Positions 41,701 to 50,678 of a stretch of DNA of 64,000 nt are shown piece by piece. Numbering within the stretch: position 1 is the first letter of the stretch; every line of letters begins with the position of its first letter. Made by a program: the position numbers and the translations under genes. The stretch is taken from contig NZ_FPHO01000003.1 in NCBI RefSeq assembly GCF_900117455.1, positions 1,082,501 to 1,146,500 of the forward strand, read 5' to 3'. A model generated the notes under the pieces. The model did not search any database, was not told where the DNA came from, and was given only the letters and a program-made list of their open reading frames with translations. Source of the DNA: Hyphomicrobium sp. CS1GBMeth3 (GTDB taxonomy: Bacteria > Pseudomonadota > Alphaproteobacteria > Rhizobiales > Hyphomicrobiaceae).

Positions 41701-42018
41701 GAAGGTGAACATGGCCGAGAGCACGGACTCTCCAGTGAAGTTCCGCATTCCGTCCCACGTGACCCAACCGCTGGCCATCGACATGACAAGCGCCGCGCTG
41801 CCAATCAGCGCCAATCGCCAGTTCGTGAAGAAGACCTTCTCGGCTGCGGCCCATACGCGTGGCAAAACCCGCACCAGCGCCGCGGCGATCGCGAACACCA
41901 TGAGCGCCATGATGATCCAGTTCGCCGCCTGAGACGCCGAAATGTCCTGCGTGATGTTTGGCAGTGTTGGAAGTGACTGAACGACCCCGTCAGCAGTGGC
42001 CTTGACGTCCCAACCCAT
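38734..42018 (-). CDS. Large membrane protein with periplasmic coiled coil and duplicated cytosolic domain
   Basis: 1094 residues, family not recognised. Six membrane helices (about 33-56, 69-85, 99-120, 141-163, 169-191, 209-230) precede a coiled coil (about 270-470) and a four-Cys segment (C510, C532, C558, C580); a seventh helix lies at 625-648. Positive charges between helices 1-2, 3-4 and 5-6 put the coiled coil and cysteines in the periplasm and the last 440 residues in the cytosol. That tail holds two related units, 676-757 and 781-863 (PIENVEGYSNEV...VLNAGA against PIDEAEGFTAEL...VLNSGA), then a helical end. An envelope-spanning sensor or scaffold is an inference. Confidence 0.82.
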   Translation of the reverse strand: MGWDVKATADGVVQSLPTLPNITQDISASQAANWIIMALMVFAIAAALVRVLPRVWAAAEKVFFTNWRLALIGSAALVMSMASGWVTWDGMRNFTGESVLSAMFTFGIQAVMLITAWLIGESFATGMNQMRGRSQRSVSPPMIALSLLGLAFVLTAVVAGIVQFGISNDQLFFGLAAAGLVLLAVAGIMIFSKSDVVRPYTQGVRIIAKNAMLWVMFLVCMSTSVFFSFDSRFNVVFPQDQRARAAEIRAKNQVAGVVADVGETISSRRITEAERLFHSEGWHAYEQQLGALSKASEGAEAEIEAHFTRQMEAHRASIAEQQERIATATSGQAGLAGKKVTLTDELSRLKAERPGLAADLATKKSELDGRAREVDAKRVEAMAEDKGVEGSLKVGKGPIYRERMSELGRLRDYYKIGEERVKDAQKRLDTVDTRITQIERELAGVDGELAKLKGEAVTAEQRITAAESSQLGQEGQKVDPARVRGSFERARAEFRQDPSAEKLGSLHQHCVQLYDAMISTAATKERVRDIDCDPKQAVEAAAAVFALNTGLKVFAANCAGGEKIPTVGGVDPLLGFGRNCLRDSGLPSADANTLGERLSFIDLNRDDKAHNFVVTLNAFQDGNRLAYLALAIAIGIDSLIFMTGLFGANAVRSPLSDVPSMKARNSQELNAMIETALLPDTFRKARLVSQAMHPIENVEGYSNEVRLDELDPETAVQVRDVLNAGAIIGAVRRGNEPGHYLVRSELLEFLNTVIKRELESNRDKAERGLIMDQLEDQVVVALLPHVADNCEAVLAELVPIDEAEGFTAELALGEAPEESRPVILNVLNSGATFNVVQRDRKRPDTYFVHKDLYKTLARIRAREVGRAGPRVAQIGSVQRAKVGFGGSLTPKPQAIADHTRQAGPEDASDPEPVSYLAALVESLGLQGESFTALSGSAYEAARLAGDAMLALRQANRLLDQELGARDQHVHARLERAFAHLETALEAEEGLRRQQLADAFEEVEQNWNVLMLLPQGPYEAVMADLVDQLEPDSGAGTLRGDEQVLLAMARRVHQALVANPRRTDRDWLQLEQQLQLVARAPTQQVATGDVKRTLN

Positions 42019-42223
42019 TTCTCAGGTTCCCTGTAACGCTCCTGACCGCACGAAGCGCGGGCGCACGCCGCCCGTATGGATACTTCCTTAGTGCCATTCC
42101 CAGCCTTTATCGCGGCGGGATTGCGGCGCGCCAATCACATGACGGCAAATTAATGTCGTCTGATAAAACGCTGCAACGCGGGGCGATCCGTCGCGACGTG
42201 CCTTATGTAGGACGCAGCGATGG

Positions 42224-43393
42224 CTATCGCGCCGCCTCGAACAACGCGGCAAGCCCAAGCCCGCCGATGGCACCGAGCGTCGCAACGCCGTAGCGCCCCG
42301 CGTCCGGTTGCGGTGCGCGAACGAGACGCGAGAAGAGCCGCACGGCCAGAACCGCGCCCGCCGCGCCGAGCGGATGCCCGCGCGCAATCGCTCCCCCATC
42401 CGGATTGATGAGATCAGGATTGATCTCCAAGAGATCCGCCATCGCAATCTCTTGCGCCGCCGAGCTCTCACTCAGCTCGAAGACGGAGACCTCATCGCGC
42501 CGAAAACCGTTCAGCCGGTCGTAGAGCTTGCGGAGGGCTGCAACCGGCGCCTCACCATCGCAGCCCGGCGCGACGCCGAGCGCGGCCGCCGACCGGAGCA
42601 CCAGCGCGCCGGGCTTGCCGCGTGCTCGCCAGACGCGGGAGCTGACCACCACGACGAACGCAGCACCGTCGTGCAGGCTACTGGTATTGCCGGGGGTCAG
42701 CGTGCCGTCAGGCGGTGTGAACGGCGTCATCTCGGCAAGGTCCTCCAGCGCCGGCTCGACCACGCTCTGGTCGCGCGCCTCCTCGGCGTTACCCCGGAGC
42801 GGCACGATCTCACCGACGAAGCGGCGCGCCTCACGGGCTGCCTCGGCCTTAAGGAAGGAGCGCAGCGCTACCGCGTCCTGCCGCGCCCTGGAGATGCCGA
42901 GCCGCCGTGGCAGATGCTCCGACGCCTCGAACGGCACCGGTGCGTCGGCGGTGTCGGCCCCTGCGGGGTCGACCCGCAGGAACTGCGGAAGCTGGTAGAG
43001 GCTGCGCGGCTTGGCAACGCGCCAGGGCGCCGTGGAGAGCGATTCGGCTCCGCCGGCCACCACCACATCCGCATCTCCCGCCTGCACGAGACGAACCGCG
43101 GCCAGGATAGCGTCGAGCCCCGAAGCGCATTGACGATCGATGGAATGGGCGGCGACCGTCTCCGGCAGACCGGCCGCAAGAGAGATCAGCCGCGCCGGAT
43201 TACCGCCTTCCGACGCATTGCCGACGATCAGCTCGTCGACCTCGGAGGCGTCGATCTCCGCGTCCGCCAGCGCCGCCCGCACCACGGGCGCGGCAAGGTC
43301 GGCGATGCGGCGCGACCGGTGCAATCCTCCGATACGGCCGAGCGCCGTGCGCCGGGCGGCAACAATGTAGGAGGGGACAAATGCCATAGACAA
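42224..43393 (-). CDS. Thiolase family protein with altered active site
   Basis: 389 residues with the full thiolase fold. The nucleophilic Cys is present in DRQCASGLDAI, and the GGAIARGHPLGAAGA loop with its His is intact. However, the C-terminal motif that normally carries the second catalytic Cys (C-x-GGG-x-G) reads ATLGAIGGLGLAALFE, and the NEAF motif reads SESS. It may therefore be a degradative or synthetic thiolase with changed chemistry, or a non-catalytic relative. It is divergent from zur. Confidence 0.85.
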   Translation of the reverse strand: MSMAFVPSYIVAARRTALGRIGGLHRSRRIADLAAPVVRAALADAEIDASEVDELIVGNASEGGNPARLISLAAGLPETVAAHSIDRQCASGLDAILAAVRLVQAGDADVVVAGGAESLSTAPWRVAKPRSLYQLPQFLRVDPAGADTADAPVPFEASEHLPRRLGISRARQDAVALRSFLKAEAAREARRFVGEIVPLRGNAEEARDQSVVEPALEDLAEMTPFTPPDGTLTPGNTSSLHDGAAFVVVVSSRVWRARGKPGALVLRSAAALGVAPGCDGEAPVAALRKLYDRLNGFRRDEVSVFELSESSAAQEIAMADLLEINPDLINPDGGAIARGHPLGAAGAVLAVRLFSRLVRAPQPDAGRYGVATLGAIGGLGLAALFEAAR

Positions 43394-43572
43394 AATACGC
43401 AGCGAGCATCAAAGCGCGCGCATATCCCCAAAATCCCCTGAGGCGCGCTACGGAGCCAGTAACGACTTAAACATGGCAAAAAGCAGGTGCTTTCAATACT
43501 TCCGCTTTACACTTCCGACGCCCCGCCACCATGCCGCTTTACACATTAGATCACGATCAATTCATCGGGCGA

Positions 43573-43592
43573 AAATCCTCCCGGGAGGATTT
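43573..43592. promoter_or_regulatory. Perfect 20-bp palindrome upstream of zur
   Basis: AAATCCTCCCGGGAGGATTT reads the same on both strands. It lies 66 bp before the zur start in the 265-bp divergent region with the thiolase gene. It is GC-rich at the centre and so does not look like a classical AT-rich Zur box. It could be an operator for another dimeric regulator, or an RNA hairpin with an 8-bp stem. Confidence 0.5.
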
Positions 43593-43658
43593 CTCTAGGC
43601 AGTGCCGCGTCCCATGATATTGTGTAACGAAACAACAGGATCCGGCAGGCAGCAGGAC

Positions 43659-44165
43659 ATGTCCGACACGACAGCCCCCACCATCTTTCCGACGGTTGAA
43701 AAGCCCAGCGGCCGCCGCTTGGCCAAGGCTGTGGAGCGGGCCAGCGAAGAGTTCGCGGCCAAGAACCTGCGCTTCACCAAGCTGCGCCAAATGGTCTACG
43801 AGGAGATCGCTTCGACATACTCGTCGATCGGCGCCTACGAGATCCTGGCCCGCCTCGCCGACAAGGGCACGCGCGTCGCCCCGATCTCGATCTACCGCGC
43901 CATCGACGCCCTGCTCGAGGCCGGCGTTATCCACCGCCTCGAGAGCAAGAACGCGTTCTTTGCCTGCCGCCGCCTCGACCATCGCACCGGGCGCCGTCCG
44001 CTGTTCCTGTCTTGCGAAAAGTGCGGCGCCGTCGGCGAGGTCGATGGCCAGCACATCTTCGACCTGATCAGCGAGGCGGCCATTGGCGCCAACTTCACGC
44101 CTCGTGTTAAGTTCGTCGAGGTTCAGGGCCTTTGTCCGCGCTGCAAGGCGGAAGGCAAGGGGTAA
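43659..44165 (+). CDS. zur: Fur-family zinc uptake regulator Zur
   Basis: 168 residues from ATG 43659; the upstream frame to 43602 has no support. A winged helix (about 35-100, with GAYEILARLADKGTRVAPIS) is followed by a dimer domain with two CxxC pairs (SCEKCGAVGEVD and LCPRCKAEG) for structural zinc. Zinc-bound Zur represses zinc import genes. Because znuC and znuB follow directly (12-bp gap), the operon is probably self-regulated by Zur. The call of Zur over Fur rests on this context. Confidence 0.92.
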   Translation: MSDTTAPTIFPTVEKPSGRRLAKAVERASEEFAAKNLRFTKLRQMVYEEIASTYSSIGAYEILARLADKGTRVAPISIYRAIDALLEAGVIHRLESKNAFFACRRLDHRTGRRPLFLSCEKCGAVGEVDGQHIFDLISEAAIGANFTPRVKFVEVQGLCPRCKAEGKG

Positions 44166-44177
44166 GGCTCATCGCGC

Positions 44178-45082
<905 letters not shown>

Positions 45083-45086
<4 letters not shown>

Positions 45087-45886
45087 TCGACCTGGAGCCG
45101 TTCGTTTTGCGCGCGTTCGCGGCTGCGCTGGCGCTCGCTGTCGTCGCAGCCCCGCTCGGCTCGCTCGTCATCTGGAACCGGATGGCCTACTTCGGCGAGA
45201 CCGTCTCGCAAGCGAGCCTCATCGGCATCGCGCTCGGCCTCTTCCTCGGCATCGACATCACGGCCCCGGTGATCTTCGTGACGCTCCTCGTCGCGGGCAT
45301 CCTGATCCTGCTCTCGCGCCAGAAGATCGTGCCGCTCGACGCCATCCTTGGCCTCATGCACCACGGCGCCTTGGCGCTCGGCGTCATTCTCACGCTTGGC
45401 CTCAGCGGCCCCGCCGTCGACCTGATGAGCTACCTGTTCGGCGACCTCTTCGCCGTGACGACGAGCGACCTCTACTGGGTCTACGGCGGCGGCGCGCTGG
45501 TGCTGGCGGTGCTCGCCTGGCTCTGGCAGCCGATGTTGCGCCTCGCCGTGCACGAGGAGCTGGCCTCGGCCGAGGGCGTCGACCGCGACGTCGTCAAAGC
45601 GATCTTCATCGTGCTCCTTTCGCTGACCATCGCCATTGCCATCAAGATCGTAGGTGCCCTGCTCGTCATCGCCTTCCTGATCGTGCCGGCCGTCGCCGCC
45701 CGGCCGCTCTCCGCGACGCCCGAGCGCATGGCCGTCCTTGCCGCCGCTATCGCGGCGCTGAGCGTCTTGCTCGGCATTTCGCTGTCACTGAATTTCGACG
45801 TACCCGGCGGCCCCTCGATCGTGCTCTTCATGGCCGTGATTGCGGGCCTTTCGGTGGGCTCGGCCGCATTAGGCCGCCGTAATTAA
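45083..45886 (+). CDS. znuB: Zinc ABC transporter permease ZnuB
   Basis: 267 residues with about eight to nine membrane helices, opening [28 protein letters not shown] and containing [20 protein letters not shown], typical of the ABC-3 metal permease family. The GTG start overlaps the znuC stop. The binding protein gene znuA is not in this window. Confidence 0.94.
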
Positions 45887-45945
45887 GGGCTGCGGCGGCG
45901 CGCCCTAGCCCGCCCCCGCTGGCAGATGTCACGAACCTCGGCTAC

Positions 45946-47235
45946 ATGAGAAGCATGGCTCTGAATGATCCAATGACCGACGCCCCGGATTCGCCCATTG
46001 CTTCCCGCCGCTGGTCCGTACCTGTGGACGTAGCCGGCGTCGTCGTCGGCGGCGCAGCGCCCGTCGTCGTGCAGTCGATGACCAACACCGACACAGCCGA
46101 TGTGACCTCCACCGTCACCCAGGTGGCCGCACTGGCGCGCGCCGGCAGCGAGCTCGTGCGCCTCACCGTCGACCGAGACGAGGCGGCCAAAGCCGTGCCC
46201 CACATCAAGGAGCAGCTCCTGAAGCGCGGCGTGCGCGTGCCCCTCGTCGGCGACTTCCACTACATCGGCCACAAGCTTCTTGCCGAGAACCCGGCCTGCG
46301 CCGAAGCGCTCGACAAATACCGCATCAATCCCGGCAACGTCGGCTTCAAGGACAAGAAGGACCGCCAGTTCGCCGACATCATCGAGATCGCTCTGAAGCA
46401 TGGCAAGCCCGTGCGCATCGGCGTCAACTGGGGCTCGCTCGACCAGGAGCTGCTGACGCGGCTGATGGACGAGAACGCGGCTGAGCCCAATCCGAAAGAC
46501 GCGCGCGAAGTCATGCACGAGGCCATCGTGCAGTCGGCGCTGCTTTCCGCTGAGCAGGCCGAAAAGCTCGGCATGGGTTCGGAGAAGATCATTCTCTCGG
46601 CCAAGGTCTCGGCGGTGCAGGATCTGATCGCCGTCTACCGCATGCTCGCCGAACGCTGCCGCTACGCGCTCCACCTCGGTCTCACCGAAGCCGGCATGGG
46701 CTCGAAAGGCATCGTCGCCTCCACCGCCGCCCTCGGCGTTCTGCTGCAGGAGGGTATCGGCGACACCATCCGCATCTCGCTGACGCCCGAGCCCGGCGGA
46801 GATCGCACGCTGGAGGTCAAGGTCGGCCAGGAGATCCTGCAGACCATGGGCTTCCGCTCGTTCGTTCCGGTGGTGGCCGCCTGCCCCGGCTGCGGACGCA
46901 CCACGTCGACCGTGTTCCAGGAGCTGGCGCGCGACGTCGAAACCATGATCCGCGACCGCATGCCGGATTGGAAGACGCGCTATCCTGGCGTCGAAACGCT
47001 GACCTTCGCGGTCATGGGCTGCATCGTGAACGGCCCCGGTGAGAGCAAGCACGCCGACATCGGCATCTCGCTGCCGGGCACGGGCGAGAGCCCAGCCGCT
47101 CCCGTCTTCATCGACGGCAAGAAAGCGATGACGCTGCGCGGCCCCAACATCGCGTCGGATTTCAAGACCCTCGTCGAGGACTACATCGAGCGCCGCTTCG
47201 GCGTCGGCGCAAAGCGCGAGGCCGCCAGCGGTTAG
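45946..47235 (+). CDS. ispG: 4-hydroxy-3-methylbut-2-enyl diphosphate synthase
   Basis: 429 residues (or 426 from ATG 45955). The TIM-barrel opens [19 protein letters not shown]; the iron-sulfur part has CPGCGRTTS and [17 protein letters not shown], supplying the 4Fe-4S ligands. It performs the penultimate step of the MEP isoprenoid pathway using flavodoxin or ferredoxin electrons. It lies 59 bp after znuB in the same direction; cotranscription is possible. Confidence 0.96.
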   Translation: MRSMALNDPMTDAPDSPIASRRWSVPVDVAGVVVGGAAPVVVQSMTNTDTADVTSTVTQVAALARAGSELVRLTVDRDEAAKAVPHIKEQLLKRGVRVPLVGDFHYIGHKLLAENPACAEALDKYRINPGNVGFKDKKDRQFADIIEIALKHGKPVRIGVNWGSLDQELLTRLMDENAAEPNPKDAREVMHEAIVQSALLSAEQAEKLGMGSEKIILSAKVSAVQDLIAVYRMLAERCRYALHLGLTEAGMGSKGIVASTAALGVLLQEGIGDTIRISLTPEPGGDRTLEVKVGQEILQTMGFRSFVPVVAACPGCGRTTSTVFQELARDVETMIRDRMPDWKTRYPGVETLTFAVMGCIVNGPGESKHADIGISLPGTGESPAAPVFIDGKKAMTLRGPNIASDFKTLVEDYIERRFGVGAKREAASG

Positions 47236-47571
47236 CGGAAGGCGGATGTCCGAAGAGTTACTGGAAGCGCGACCTGTTTCCGCGAAACCGGCCTCAGCCA
47301 ATCGACAGCGACACGCTCGACGAGATGATCATGGGGCTCGGGCCCGATGCCCCGTGTGCGTTCAAAAGCGCCAGATCGGGCGTATCCATTTCGCGCACAC
47401 CGACCGTGCACCTCCACAGATCGCCTGTCTCGGCCATCCCCAGAGGCTTCGCCACCAGAGGCGTCAGCTGCGCATTCCGCACGGAAAGCTGGGCCAATCC
47501 GCACACATAGGCTTGTGCCATTGAGGTGGAAGGGTAGAGTGCTGCGCTCAAGAAAGGCCGCACCTCACCTC
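47236..47571. other. 336-bp stretch between ispG and NUDIX gene
   Basis: No forward gene is supported. A minus-strand frame at 47294-47521 has GC-rich third positions and may be a small gene (entered separately). No terminator hairpin stands out after ispG. Confidence 0.45.
47294..47521 (-). CDS. Possible small protein (75 residues), unrecognised
   Basis: The frame from ATG 47521 opens MAQAYVCGLAQLSVRNAQ and contains WRCTVGVREMDTPDLA. Third codon positions are mostly G or C, as in real genes of this genome, but there is no Shine-Dalgarno and no known motif. It has two Cys and no signal peptide or membrane helix. It may be a spurious frame. Confidence 0.3.
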   Translation of the reverse strand: MAQAYVCGLAQLSVRNAQLTPLVAKPLGMAETGDLWRCTVGVREMDTPDLALLNAHGASGPSPMIISSSVSLSIG

Positions 47572-48072
47572 ATGCCAAACATCGCACAGTATGTTCTCGA
47601 TCAGCTCTTTCTCCGCTGGCGTTCGCCGGATGCGACAAGGCAAGTCGGTGCGCTGCCCTACGCCGTCATCGAAGGCCGTATCGTATTTCTGCTCGTCACG
47701 TCGCGCCGCACCGGCCGTTGGATCGTGCCGAAGGGCTCCGTGGTCGAAGGAGAAACGCCGTGGCGCTCGGCCGAGATCGAGGCTCTCGAAGAGGCCGGCG
47801 TCGAAGGCATCGTCGAACACGAGCCTATCGGCACCTACCGCACCATCAAGAAGGGCATGCGGCGCCGCGTCATCGAGGTCGATCTCTATCCCCTCCGCGT
47901 CACTCGGCAGCATGACACTTGGCCCGAGCAGGGCAGTCGCCAGCGGCATTGGGTTTTGCTCCGCGAGGCCAAGCACCTGCTTGCCGATCCTGCCCTCACC
48001 GACCTCGCGACCATGTTCAGCCGCCGCGTGGTGTCCCAAACTCAGCCCGTAACCCACCGCATCGACGCATAG
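47572..48072 (+). CDS. NUDIX hydrolase
   Basis: 166 residues. The Nudix box reads GSVVEGETPWRSAEIEALEEAGVEG: the Gly, the three metal-binding Glu (EALEEAG) and hydrophobics fit, but the usual Arg before the first Glu is Ile. Family members cleave nucleoside diphosphates linked to another moiety; alphaproteobacterial relatives often act on polyphosphates such as diadenosine or inositol types. Its last 31 bp overlap the convergent phosphate transporter gene. Start ATG was chosen because the longer upstream frame (47347) has no domain match. Confidence 0.88.
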   Translation: MPNIAQYVLDQLFLRWRSPDATRQVGALPYAVIEGRIVFLLVTSRRTGRWIVPKGSVVEGETPWRSAEIEALEEAGVEGIVEHEPIGTYRTIKKGMRRRVIEVDLYPLRVTRQHDTWPEQGSRQRHWVLLREAKHLLADPALTDLATMFSRRVVSQTQPVTHRIDA

Positions 48073-49544
48073 AGCGCCGCCGCCAGCAGCGCCGCCGCCG
48101 GCACCGTCACGACCCAGGCCGCCGCGATTCCGAACACGTACTGCCGTCGCACCAGCCGCCTCTTCTCCCGCTTTGCGTAATTGAGGATCGCCTCCTCCGG
48201 CGTGCCGTTCAGATGCGACGGCTTGAGAAACACCGACCGCGGCTTTACCGCCAGATTCGGCACGCCTTTGTTGGTCAGGATCTCGCGCAGGTATCCCACC
48301 CCGAATACCGCCCCGATTGCGACGTGCGTCGACGACACCGGCAGCCCCATGGCCGAGGCCACCAGCACCGTGATTGCCGCCGATAGCGCCACGCAATAGG
48401 CCCGGATGGGATCCATCTTGGTGATCTTCTCACCCACCGTCCTAATCAGTCGCGGTCCGAATAGCGTCAACCCCAGCGAAATCCCGAGCGCACCGATCGC
48501 CAGCACCCACATGGGCAACGCCACCTGAGCTTCAACGCCGGCCTCCGTCTGCGCCACCGACACGATCGCCGCCAGTGGTCCCACCGCGTTTGCCACATCG
48601 TTTGCCCCATGCGCGAACGACAACAGCCCCACCGCGAAAATCAACGGCACGTTGAAACACCCGGCCACGTCCTTGCGCGTGTTCGCGATCACAGTAGCCC
48701 GCCGCACCACCAGCGGCCGCGACACCGCATAGCCCAGCACGAAAAACGCCACGCCGAACGCCAACACCGTAATGGCATCTGGTTTCCAGATCCGGCTTAG
48801 CCCCTTGCTCGCCATGTACATGGAGAACACACCAGCCATCAGCGCGACCAGGATCGGCACCCACCGCTTCGCCGCCATGATCCGGTCGTCGCGGAAGATG
48901 ACGAGCCACTTCACCGATCCCAACAGAAACGCCGCGATCAGCCCGCCGCACACCGGCGAGATCACCCAGCTCACCGCGATCTTGCCAATCACTGCCCAGT
49001 TCACCGCCTCGACGCCGGCCGCCATCGCCCCGCTGCCCAGCACCGCGCCGACAATGGAATGCGTCGTCGAAACCGGCGCGCCGAGAAAGGTCGCCAGATG
49101 CAACCACATTCCCGCCGCCAGGAGCGCCGCCATCATCACCATGATGAACGAGTCCGTTGCGAGCCCGTGGTCTTTGACGATCAGATCCTTCGCCACGGTA
49201 TTGACCACGTCCCCGCCGGCCAAGATCGCCCCAGCCGTCTCCGCAATCGCAGCAATGGCGATTGCACCCGCCATGCTCAGCACCCGGCTGCCGACCGCAG
49301 GCCCCATGTTATTGGCGACATCGTTGGCGCCGACGTTCAGCGCCATGTACGCGGCAACCACCGCAGCGAAGACGACAAGTAGCGTGTGCGAACTGTCTCC
49401 GAGCGCGAGACTGGCGGTGACAATCGAGCCGGCCATGAAGACGGCGAGCAGGCCGGGCGCGGCCAGCGACTGGGCGAGACTCCCCGTCGCCTTTTCCAGA
49501 TGTCCGACTTTTTTCAGATCTTTATCGAGTGACGGCTTACCCAT
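48042..49544 (-). CDS. Inorganic phosphate transporter (Pit family)
   Basis: 500 residues with about ten to twelve membrane helices arranged as two PHO4 halves: GANDVANNMGPAVGSR in the first and GANDVANAVGPLAAI in the second, with SSTHVAIGAVFGVG and STTHSIVGAVLGSG. It imports phosphate with H+ as a metal-phosphate complex. It overlaps the end of the NUDIX gene tail to tail. No phoU-like (DUF47) gene is adjacent. Confidence 0.94.
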   Translation of the reverse strand: MGKPSLDKDLKKVGHLEKATGSLAQSLAAPGLLAVFMAGSIVTASLALGDSSHTLLVVFAAVVAAYMALNVGANDVANNMGPAVGSRVLSMAGAIAIAAIAETAGAILAGGDVVNTVAKDLIVKDHGLATDSFIMVMMAALLAAGMWLHLATFLGAPVSTTHSIVGAVLGSGAMAAGVEAVNWAVIGKIAVSWVISPVCGGLIAAFLLGSVKWLVIFRDDRIMAAKRWVPILVALMAGVFSMYMASKGLSRIWKPDAITVLAFGVAFFVLGYAVSRPLVVRRATVIANTRKDVAGCFNVPLIFAVGLLSFAHGANDVANAVGPLAAIVSVAQTEAGVEAQVALPMWVLAIGALGISLGLTLFGPRLIRTVGEKITKMDPIRAYCVALSAAITVLVASAMGLPVSSTHVAIGAVFGVGYLREILTNKGVPNLAVKPRSVFLKPSHLNGTPEEAILNYAKREKRRLVRRQYVFGIAAAWVVTVPAAALLAAALYASMRWVTG

Positions 49545-49755
49545 GTCGTGCCCGGTCCTCCCTCAGCGCCGGGAGCGAGCTAGCATCTAAACGCCGTCTT
49601 GTCACAAAACTGTCACTCAGCGCGCTCGCACCTTCCGTTCTGCGAGGCAGGATGATCGCTTACGGTCAAACTCCGACGTGACCTCACCGAAATTCGGACA
49701 CCGGCTGGCCCTCACGGGCGAGGCGTCATGGTCACGGCCTAGCCCCGCCCCACCC

Positions 49756-50643
49756 TCACCCCTCGATCCAGGCGAGAGCTCCCGCGCCGCATGTCGAGGC
49801 CATCGCCCGATAGGCCGCCTCGAACCCAGCGGTCGGAAATGACAGCGTGAGCGGGCCACCCAGAGCCGAGGCACCGCTCATCTGCACCTCTCCCTCGTGA
49901 GCGCTGAGTGCACGCACGATCTCTCGCAGCCACGCAGAACGCGGCTCCAGAGCCATCGCGATCTTGCCTCCGCCGGCCCGCAGCGGCAGGCGCTTGTCAC
50001 CGGCCGAAACCACGACCGGCGTGGCGGCTTCGAACTGTCCCTTTGTCCCGAGATCGATGTCGATCTCGTCATCACGCATCACTTGCCGCTCGCGGCCGAA
50101 CCTCAGCACGGGACGTTCCGTCACCAGAACCCGACCGTCGATACGGCTCGCGCCGGCAGAGATCTCGCAGCGCTCCGGTCCCATCACGAGGAACCAGCGG
50201 CCGTGCACCGCCGCGCCGCGCACAATGTACGGATCGAGATCAATAGGCTCGTCGAAAAGGCGGTTCAGGAGCTCCTGGTCGAGCGTGCCGGTCTCGCGCA
50301 CCCCGACCGTGTGCTGGTAACGCTTAAGCGCCGTGCGAATATGGGGAAGCGCCGACGTGTCGCTGCCGTCGAGATGACCGAGCCTGCCCAGCACGAGCGC
50401 AACGCGTGCCCACACCGCCTCCGCATGGGCGGCGAGCACCGGCAGACCGTTCTCGGCAGGTTCATGCTCAGCGACAGCCCAAGGCACCGCGGCCTCGCGT
50501 TCGTCGTCGCTGCCGAACAGATGCATGAGAAGCATCGCCAGCGAGACAACCACCGCCCCGCGCAACACGTAATCGGGCCAGCCAAGCGAGGTGGATTTCG
50601 CCCGCGCCTTGTCGGAAGGGGGTAGCTGTTCGTCCTGAGGCAT
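49756..50643 (-). CDS. Membrane-anchored protein with peptidoglycan-binding-like segment
   Basis: 295 residues from ATG 50643; the long upstream frame is antisense/out of frame with bamB. One membrane helix (about 24-42, YVLRGAVVVSLAMLLMHLF) is followed by a helical part including ALPHIRTALKRYQHTVGVRETGTLDQ, reminiscent of peptidoglycan-binding-1, and a beta-rich C-terminal half. I do not recognise the full family. It directly follows bamB (35 bp), the place where der (engA) often stands, and probably belongs to the same operon; an envelope role is inferred. Confidence 0.72.
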   Translation of the reverse strand: MPQDEQLPPSDKARAKSTSLGWPDYVLRGAVVVSLAMLLMHLFGSDDEREAAVPWAVAEHEPAENGLPVLAAHAEAVWARVALVLGRLGHLDGSDTSALPHIRTALKRYQHTVGVRETGTLDQELLNRLFDEPIDLDPYIVRGAAVHGRWFLVMGPERCEISAGASRIDGRVLVTERPVLRFGRERQVMRDDEIDIDLGTKGQFEAATPVVVSAGDKRLPLRAGGGKIAMALEPRSAWLREIVRALSAHEGEVQMSGASALGGPLTLSFPTAGFEAAYRAMASTCGAGALAWIEG

Positions 50644-50678
50644 GCGGGATCCCGGTGAACCGCCGCGAAGCTGCGCGG

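Noticed and set aside
45883..47301. 472-residue minus-strand frame opposite ispG
   Set aside because: Antisense shadow of ispG.
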